Under the pieces are notes generated by a model that did not search any database, was not told where the DNA came from, and saw only the letters and a list, made by a program, of their open reading frames with translations. Shown here in pieces: positions 57,784 to 64,000 of a stretch of 64,000 nucleotides of DNA; within the stretch, counting starts at the first letter, position 1, and the number at the start of each line of letters is the position of its first letter. The stretch lies in the NCBI GenBank assembly GCA_025403435.1, contig CM046353.1, positions 26,386,259-26,450,258 on the forward strand, written 5' to 3'. This DNA is from Artocarpus heterophyllus. Its lineage: Eukaryota > Streptophyta > Magnoliopsida > Rosales > Moraceae. Position numbers and translations under genes: made by a program.

Positions 57784-59441
57784 CGAGGTTTTTACATAAA
57801 TTTGCAAGTTTGTGATCATGTTATATGCATAAATTTTGTGATCTTAATCTCTCCTATGCTTGAATTGAATTTTATAGAGAGATGGCACTCTACGTTTCTA
57901 TATAATATATATGTTGTCATGGATTATGTGGTGAATATTTATTAATTAATTATGGTTGATTAAATCATTGTTTAATTATTTATTAATTAATTAATACCGA
58001 TTATGGTTCCTTAGAGGTTAGAATGTGTATCTAGGTTTTTCATGTAATTAGATGGCAGACTATCATCTCCGTCTAGGAATTGTTATTTAATTTTTAATTT
58101 GTAAGAATTTGTAATTAAATAATTATCCGGAGAAGACGGATCGAGAAGTCAGATCTTGAAGATTGATGATGGCGCCTCCAGGTATTTTCTGAGTCTCTAA
58201 TTTTATATTTTTGAATTGTTGAAAATAAAATTGATGAATTACATTAAAATTGTATTTTCTGGATTAAGGGTTTTCTGCTCGGTCGGCATGCCGGACCTCA
58301 CAGTTCGGCAGGTCGAAGGTCACGGATCGACAGGCTGGACGTATGGTCTGGCAGGCCGACAGTGGGGCAGAAAATTTGGTGCTCTGCCGGCAGGCCGAAG
58401 TTTCAGTTCAGCAGGCCGAACCTGCATAGATCGGCAGGCCGATGGAGCAAGACCGGCAGGCCGATCACCCAGATCGGCCTGCCGACCGAGAGCTGCTGAG
58501 TGTCCAGAAAAGGTGCAATTTTTTCGGTGCAGTTTTAATTTTATTTTTGGGACGATTCTGAGAAACATTAAATTTGGATATGACCGAAAATATGAAGTAT
58601 TCGATTCATACGGGATTGAAGACTTGAAGATGGATATTACATGAAGAAGGATACAGCTTGAGGATTCAAGGATGAAGAATCAAAAAATGTCTCGATTATT
58701 CTCTTGTAATCTTAGTTTTTCTATTCTCTAGGGTGGAACCATAATATTACGGTTGTTATTATTTTGCTTGTAGCTTTGCTTGTCTACATTATAATATGAT
58801 TTACCATATATATTGATAACATGTCATATAGAATAGGGAGTGCCGCTCATATTAAAATCGTTCATGCATAATTTTAAAATAAAACCTTGACTTCAAAAGA
58901 TTGAGTGGGAGAAGGTTTTCGAAGAGAGAACCTAAGGCCTCCATCGTTGGTCCATAGGAAGAACATGGTGGTCCCGACCCCTAGGAAGGGATTTCTATCA
59001 TGTACCAGATTGGATCTTTGAAAGGATAAGGTATTTTAGTATGATTTATGGTTGCATACCGCTAGGTGGTGATTATAAATCATGGAAAAAATATTGAAAC
59101 GGTGGTTATACACTCACGTTATTTTTATTATTAACCTCCCCTAGGAGCTCTGTTAATAAAATTAATAGCCAAAGAAACGATTATTAGTATATGCTGGATC
59201 ATACGGGTCCTGGATGGCATATATTAATCAGGAGGGGATTCGTGTTCCTGATTGAATTTAGCATGACTCCCCTAGGAGCTTGTTGAATTATGAGTTGGGA
59301 ATTATCGTTGTAAGGTTGTGATATTTTCAAGGTTTTGACACATAAACACATTTGTATGATTTTACATGATTGTGTTATCTTACTAAATTATTATATATGT
59401 TTGCTTATGTTTGGTATATGATTCTTTATTGTAGATTGAAA
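57784..59441 (+). other. Element G long leader
   Basis: 1.66 kb between the primer site and the gag ATG, without a conserved ORF. It contains a palindrome array (58275-58500) and otherwise AT-rich sequence with TAGGAGCT words repeated near 59145 and 59273. Such a long leader would hinder scanning translation; a spliced transcript (for example using AAG/GTATTTTC-type donors near 58180) is possible but not shown. Confidence 0.6.
58275..58500 (+). repeat. TTCGGCAGGCCGAA palindrome array in G leader
   Basis: Nine units around CGGCAGGCCGA at spacings of about 20-30 bp, for example AGTTCGGCAGGTCGAAG, GCCGGCAGGCCGAAG, TTCAGCAGGCCGAAC, GATCGGCAGGCCGATG and GATCGGCCTGCCGAC. Perfect units have 6-7-bp arms. 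Local GC is far above the surroundings. Confidence 0.88.
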
Positions 59442-60881
59442 ATGTCTAAAAATGCTTTATCATCGATACTTGACAAAAACCAATTAACCGGTGAGAACTA
59501 TAACGATTGGAAATGGAACTTGGACGTCGTCCTTTCCTTTGAGAAACTGTAATATGTACTGACAACTCCTTGTCCTCCCGAGCCTACGGGAGACTCAAGT
59601 AATGAGCAATTCCAAGCGTACGATCGCTGGAAAGATGCTAATGATCAGGCCCGCTGCTATGTTATGGCTAGCATGAACAACGTGCTGCAGGCTCAACATC
59701 AGGATTATGAGATTGCGAAGCAGATCTTGGATAATCTTGAGGATATGTTCGGAGGCCAGGCTATAACGAAGTGGCAAGGGGCACTTCGGAAACTCTTAAA
59801 CTGTAGACAGAGACCAGGGACATCTGTAAAGGAGCATATGATGTTGGTCATAGGTAACCTCGCTGAGGCTCAAACCAATGGAGCCGACATCGATGTTGAA
59901 ACTCAGATGACTATGGTCTTTGAGACTCTGTCTAAGGAATTTATTCCGTTTAGAGCTACTTTTAATTTAAGCAATAGACGGGATATAACCTTAACAGAAC
60001 TGATGAAACAGTTACAGGAGTTTGAACTGCTGATCAGGGAGTCTCCTGCTGGTGGTAAGGCCAATATGGTAGCTGCTTCTGGTTCCAATCCTAACTCTGG
60101 GAATGGAAAGAAGCAACGGGCCAAGAGTGGGAAGTCTTCTATTCCTGTTGCTACCAAGAGCAAGAAGAAGAAAAAGAACCCAAAGAAGCTTAAGTGCTTC
60201 TTCTGTGGTAAGGTCGGGCATATAAAGAAGCATTGCAAGGACTTCCTTTCCAAGGGAGGTAGGTGTGATCTTCTATATTTAGAAACTTGTTTGGTTGAGG
60301 AATCCAGTGACATCTGGGTCATAGATTCCGGTGCAACTAATCATGTTTGTGTTTCTCTGCTGGGATTCAAAGAAACGAGAAGTCTACTTCTTGAAGACTT
60401 AACGCTTCGGATGGGCGATGGATCCTTGGTCTCAACAGAAGCAGTGGGAGATGTCCATCTTTATTTTGATAATTATAGGAGTTTAATTTTACGAGATTGT
60501 TTTTATGTTCCTAAATTTAAAAGGAATTTGATTTCTGTATCTTCTTTATTTAAAGACTCCTACGTGGTATCTTTTAATGAAAAAGTGGTGATTCATAAAA
60601 ACAAATCTTTTATCTGTTCTGGATGGATGCAAAATAATCTATATTTTATCAAACCTAAGATGGACTTATTGCTTAATGCTGAGATAAATGATAATGACTC
60701 AAAAAGACCTAAAACTTCTCACTCTAATAAGACTTATCTTTGGCATTTGCGCCTTGGCCATATTAACCTGAATAGGATTCAAAGGTTGGTAATGGATGGA
60801 CCTTTAAGTCACTTAAAGGTGGAATCTATACCTCAATGTGAATCTTATTTGGAGGGTAAAATGACCAAAAGACCATACAGG
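59442..60881 (+). pseudogene. Element G gag and protease, truncated
   Basis: The ATG at 59442 reads MSKNALSSILDKNQLTGENY. A TAA at 59550-59552 interrupts it, then the same frame is open from 59553 to 60902. It contains AITKWQGALRKLLNCRQRPG, a Lys-rich region, the zinc knuckle CFFCGKVGHIKKHC (60195-60236), protease IWVIDSGATNHVC (60312-60350) and pre-integrase LWHLRLGHINLNRIQRL (60740-60790). The last residues before 60882 are MTKRPY; the following codons belong to element I. Confidence 0.88.
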
Positions 60882-61052
60882 TGTAACACCCGAGATTTTT
60901 AGTGCATTAAAAATGCATTAAATTAAAGATTATGTTAAGACAAAGTACAATTAAAGGAAAATACTGTATAATAAGATGGAAAATTATACAGTGTTGGAGC
61001 AACGCAGTATAAGAATTGAATTGTGTGGACCACAATTTTATCTTATACTTTT

Positions 61053-61060
61053 TATAAAAG
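61053..61060 (+). promoter_or_regulatory. TATA box of LTR I
   Basis: TATAAAAG, followed at about 60 bp by a CT-rich stretch (61115-61150) typical of plant leaders. Confidence 0.5.
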
Positions 61061-61149
61061 AAAAGAAAAGAAAAAAAAAAAGAAAAAAATCAGAAAATAT
61101 CAAAAATTCGAGACTTTCTCTCTCTAGATTTTCTCTCTCTCTCCTCAAA

Positions 61150-62200
61150 TCTCGTTTGAGATTCCGGCGTTATTTTTCGACACCTCCCATACCAGTGGGA
61201 AGCTCTCGTTGAGCTGAGTCCAACGAGGTGTCGTGCCACCCAAATAGCCGCCGGAGGAGGGCTCACGCGCCGCCCAAAGTGGCGGCGAAACCCATTTTTT
61301 CCCGACGTCGTTTCTCGGCCGTCCGACCACCAATCGACGTGATTTTGGTGTCTATGGACTCAGTGTGATGAGAGGAACAAGATGGTACCAATTTTCCAGC
61401 TCAATTTTGGCTGGAAAAGCTTCGCCGGAGCTGCCCCGTCGCCGCCGTGGAGCCGTCGTCGGAGCCGCCGCATATGGTGGCGGTGTGGCACACCGCCGGT
61501 GCCAAAACGATCAGAGGGCGACGGCGAGCAAGACCCCTCGGTCAATTGCACCGTTCCGCCGCCCCTCGCCGGAGAACGAAGGCGCCCGCCACCGTCGCCG
61601 TGGGTGTGTTTGGGTTGGCCAATTTAGGCCGTTTTGTGCCAAATTGAAGGCACAAACACCTTCAGAGGACCGAGAGGAAGAAATTCGGTACCTCAATTGC
61701 ACGAAATGATGGCCGGAGGACGGAGAACGGCGTCTCCGTCGTGCACCGCCGTGGAGCTAGGTGGGGCCGCCGTTCCACGCGGTGTTGAGCTGCCCCACCG
61801 TAGGGGAAACACTCAGAGGAGGTCGGGGAAGAAAACGCCCACCTCAATTTCACGGTACCGTCGCCGGAGGACCGAAATCGGAGCCGCCGGTTTCCGCCGA
61901 GAGTTCCGCCTTCGAATTGCTATGTTGGAGGCCGAATTGGGTGAAATTGACCCCACCAATCGACTCAGGAGGGTCAAATTAGGGGGGATAGGCTCGAGCT
62001 CAGCCCTCAACGGAGCCAACCGCCGCCGGTCAACGGCCGGTCAACGGCGGTCAACGGCGGTCAACGCCGGTCAACGGCCGGTCAAGGGCAAAATGGGATT
62101 TTGTGATCCGGACCTCCGATCGAAGATCCGAGACCGCCTCCCGACTCGTTTCGACGCTCTGAACGCAATGGTGACCTCCGTTTGAGCTAATTCCACTCCG
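61150..62200 (+). other. GC-rich, CpG-rich segment of LTR I
   Basis: A block rich in CGCCG and CCGCC words in otherwise AT-rich DNA. All frames on both strands have overlapping open stretches (up to 183 codons at 61634-62185), which is expected from low stop-codon density. No conserved domain is visible, so I treat it as transcribed leader rather than a gene. Confidence 0.6.
62028..62085 (-). promoter_or_regulatory. Six W-box cores (TTGACC) at 10-11 bp spacing
   Basis: GGTCAA occurs at 62028, 62039, 62049, 62059, 62069 and 62080, giving TTGACC on the minus strand, each within CCGTTGACC-like sequence. TTGACC/T is the WRKY factor core (established knowledge). It lies about 950 bp inside the presumed transcript. 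It could also be a plain 10-11-bp tandem repeat. Confidence 0.6.
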
Positions 62201-63049
62201 ATGAAAATCATCTGGTACCGACTGCACGCGGATCGAGACGATTCAAGCAGCAATATCGGAGTCCAGAATGACAGTTTCAAGAATGAATGATCTCCAGGAA
62301 GCATTCCTAGCCATTCATGGTAGCTCGAGGAGCACTGCAGAGGATGCTTCACATACTGTAGATGCAGCGAGATACAACTAGATCCGCTTAGCTTGGAGTT
62401 CAAGTAAGTAGGAATCTCGACTACAGTATGAACTGTTTTAGATGCTTTCATAGAAATTTATGAAATGCATGATCAGTGATTGTTACACTGTTTTATGTAA
62501 GAATAGGTTTTATAACGTTATAAGGTGACGAAAAACCCGTTAAGGGTAAAATCGTCATTTTTAAGGAAACGGCTAGAACGGAGTCGAACACTCCGATTTA
62601 GCATAATGTTATTAGATGGAAAATGTTCCGTAATACGTTAAGTAACGTTACGGTCATATGAGATCAGAGATTTCATAAGAGATGTTTTAAGTAAACGAGA
62701 GGTAACCGATGGGTTACAAAGTTAAAAGGAAATGTAACCCCGGTGGGTTACAAGGCTAATTGAAGGAAATGTAAACTGACGGTTTATAAGGTTGAGTTAG
62801 ACAGAACGGTAGACCGAAAGTATACTAGTCAAGTTATGAAAAAAAGGAATGAATGATTAATGTTTACGTTTTATTATCAATCGAGTGGATTGATAATAAA
62901 GAAAGTTAATTAATGAGTCGGCTGTCGTTTGATCAGGACGCAGAGGCCGACTAATGGAAAAGGAACGAGAAAGGAACGGAATAGAGAACGCTAGAGCATA
63001 GTTTGGGTAAGTTTCAAACCTCACCTACAGCATGAAGTAAATGATTTTT

Positions 63050-63570
63050 AAATGCTTATTTATATGTTTGCAAATGTGTTTGCAATTGTTAAGCAAGTTT
63101 CTTTTAAAGTATATTTGCATTTATTATGCAAAAAGTTTTAAAGTTCAAGAAAAAGAATTGCAATGAAATTGCAATCGTTATGTTAAAGGTTTATTGGCAT
63201 ATTGATATGCATAACGTTATTTAAAAGTCTAAGTTATGATTTTCAAAGTATTGAAAGTATGTTTTGCATTATGACAATGCATAATGTTTTATAGTTTAAG
63301 TTAAAGGTTTAATGATGCATTTGCTATGCAATAATTTGCATTTGTTGTGCAATAAATTTAAGAATAAAAGTTATAGTTTGCAAAATGTGTTTGCATTTTA
63401 TGATGTATTTATTAAGCAATATGTTGCATTTGTTATGCAATGAGTGTTAGAATGCAAGTTATGATTTGCAAAATGTGTTTACATTTTATGTTGCATTTGT
63501 TATGCAATGAGTTGCATTTATTATGCAATTGGTTTTATAGTATAAGCTATGAATTGCAAGTGTATTGCAT
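63050..63570 (+). repeat. Array of TTGCAT-N5-ATGCAA palindromes in LTR I
   Basis: At least eight units, for example TTTGCATTTATTATGCAAA (about 63114), GCATATTGATATGC (63197), TGCATTATGACAATGCA (63267), and TTGCATTTGTTATGCAA (63433, 63492), spaced 30-100 bp, with arms of 5-7 bp. Confidence 0.85.
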
Positions 63571-64000
63571 ATGATGTGATTGCATTTGAATGCTCACTAA
63601 AGTTAATAAGAAGGTAATGTAAAGATAAAAAGGAAAGTGTCGTACCAGCCTCTTTGTTATGAGGTAATAAAAGTAAAATTAAAGTGTGACCTCCTAAAGG
63701 TGAGGTACAAGACCTCAATGTTTGATGGTCTCAAGTCTTCCGCAAGGGAAGCATCATGTATATGATCTCATGATTAATGAGTTGGTACGAACACTAAAGT
63801 AAAGTAAGGAAAATGAAAGTTATAAGATAAAGAAAGTTAAGAACAAGAATAAAGGTTGAGAAAGAAATGAATATTTAAGTTTATAGAATGTTCATAAAAT
63901 GCTCATAATTAAAGTTAATAATTGAGCATAAATGAAGTCATGCATTCTGATGTTACTTGAATGCTTTTTTTTATGAAATGTTTATATGTTATGTTTATGG

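Larger units (their letters stand above)
55782..60881 (+). mobile_element. Element G: Ty1/copia retrotransposon nested in H, broken by I
   Basis: A 1988-bp 5' LTR, a primer site, a long leader, and gag with protease on the plus strand. Coding stops at 60881, in the pre-integrase region, where the LTR of element I begins; the rest of G should lie beyond I. G starts seven bases upstream of H's start codon. Confidence 0.9.
60882..64000 (+). mobile_element. Element I: LTR of over 3.1 kb, runs off the window
   Basis: It begins TGTAACACCCGAG directly in the G coding sequence. The start resembles LTR C, and so do an AAAATCGTCATTTTT block (near 62549) and the central short-palindrome array. No end or primer site is reached by 64000. 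Family assignment as gypsy is inference from resemblance to TGTAACACCC-type LTRs. The order is: promoter, CT-rich leader, a 1-kb GC-rich CpG-containing segment, a W-box cluster, AT-rich sequence with palindromes. Confidence 0.75.

Noticed and set aside
58275..58500. Regularly spaced repeats resembling a CRISPR array
   Set aside because: Units are short, variable and palindromic without uniform spacers, in a plant retrotransposon leader.
58216..58644. 142-codon reading frame over the palindrome array in G
   Set aside because: It is open because the GC-rich repeat lacks stops; the opposite strand is open as well, and no domain is seen.
61634..62185. 183-codon reading frame in LTR I
   Set aside because: Several overlapping frames on both strands are open in this GC-rich block, and the product is a low-complexity Arg/Gly/Ala sequence including the 10-11-bp repeat.
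1..64000. tRNA, rRNA or other structured RNA genes
   Set aside because: None was recognised on reading; a covariance-model scan would be needed to exclude small ones.

Overview
The window is nuclear DNA from a eudicot plant. This rests on one intact multi-exon host gene with a eudicot-type RNase H2 catalytic subunit, GT-AG introns, very AT-rich intergenic sequence, and a dense nest of plant LTR retrotransposons of the Ty3/gypsy Tat and chromovirus lineages and of Ty1/copia. The species cannot be named from the sequence.

Layout. 1-2076: a copia LTR on the minus strand (relative of element G). 2077-about 21250: element A, an old, heavily mutated Tat-type gypsy element on the plus strand. It is split twice: by element B (3665-14204, a Tat-type gypsy element on the minus strand carrying a spliced gene on its opposite strand) and by element C (16631-19674, a lone 3-kb LTR). 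21250-23871: intergenic. 23872-29603: RNASEH2A, eight exons, with a 1.78-kb Harbinger-like element in intron 7. 30418-32557: a possible small secreted or GPI-anchored protein gene, tail-to-tail with RNASEH2A. 33279-38891: an apparent host exon split by copia element E (33359-38849, target duplication TATCC), which itself holds a 767-bp hAT-type element. 39478-48060: element F, a chromovirus on the minus strand with both LTRs, target duplication AAACA and a deleted integrase core. 48066-50542: intergenic. 50543-55781: element H, a fairly well preserved copia element on the minus strand, broken at 55782 by copia element G (plus strand), which is broken at 60882 by the very long LTR of a further element, I, running off the window.

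No retroelement here looks fully competent: each complete one has stops, frameshifts, a deletion or active-site changes. From LTR divergence counted by eye, B is younger (about 15 differences in 556 bp) than F (about 8% in the first 230 bp), and E is much older.

The most unexpected structure is a set of short-palindrome arrays in the LTRs or leaders of otherwise unrelated elements: a TTCGGC...GCCGAA motif shared by gypsy F and copia G, ATAC-N6-GTAT units in C, and TTGCAT-N5-ATGCAA units at the corresponding place in I. The I LTR also holds six W-box cores spaced 10-11 bp apart. The opposite-strand gene in B has its own TATA box, two intact introns and a polyadenylation signal. The E insertion appears to interrupt a coding exon whose frame reads through once the element is removed.
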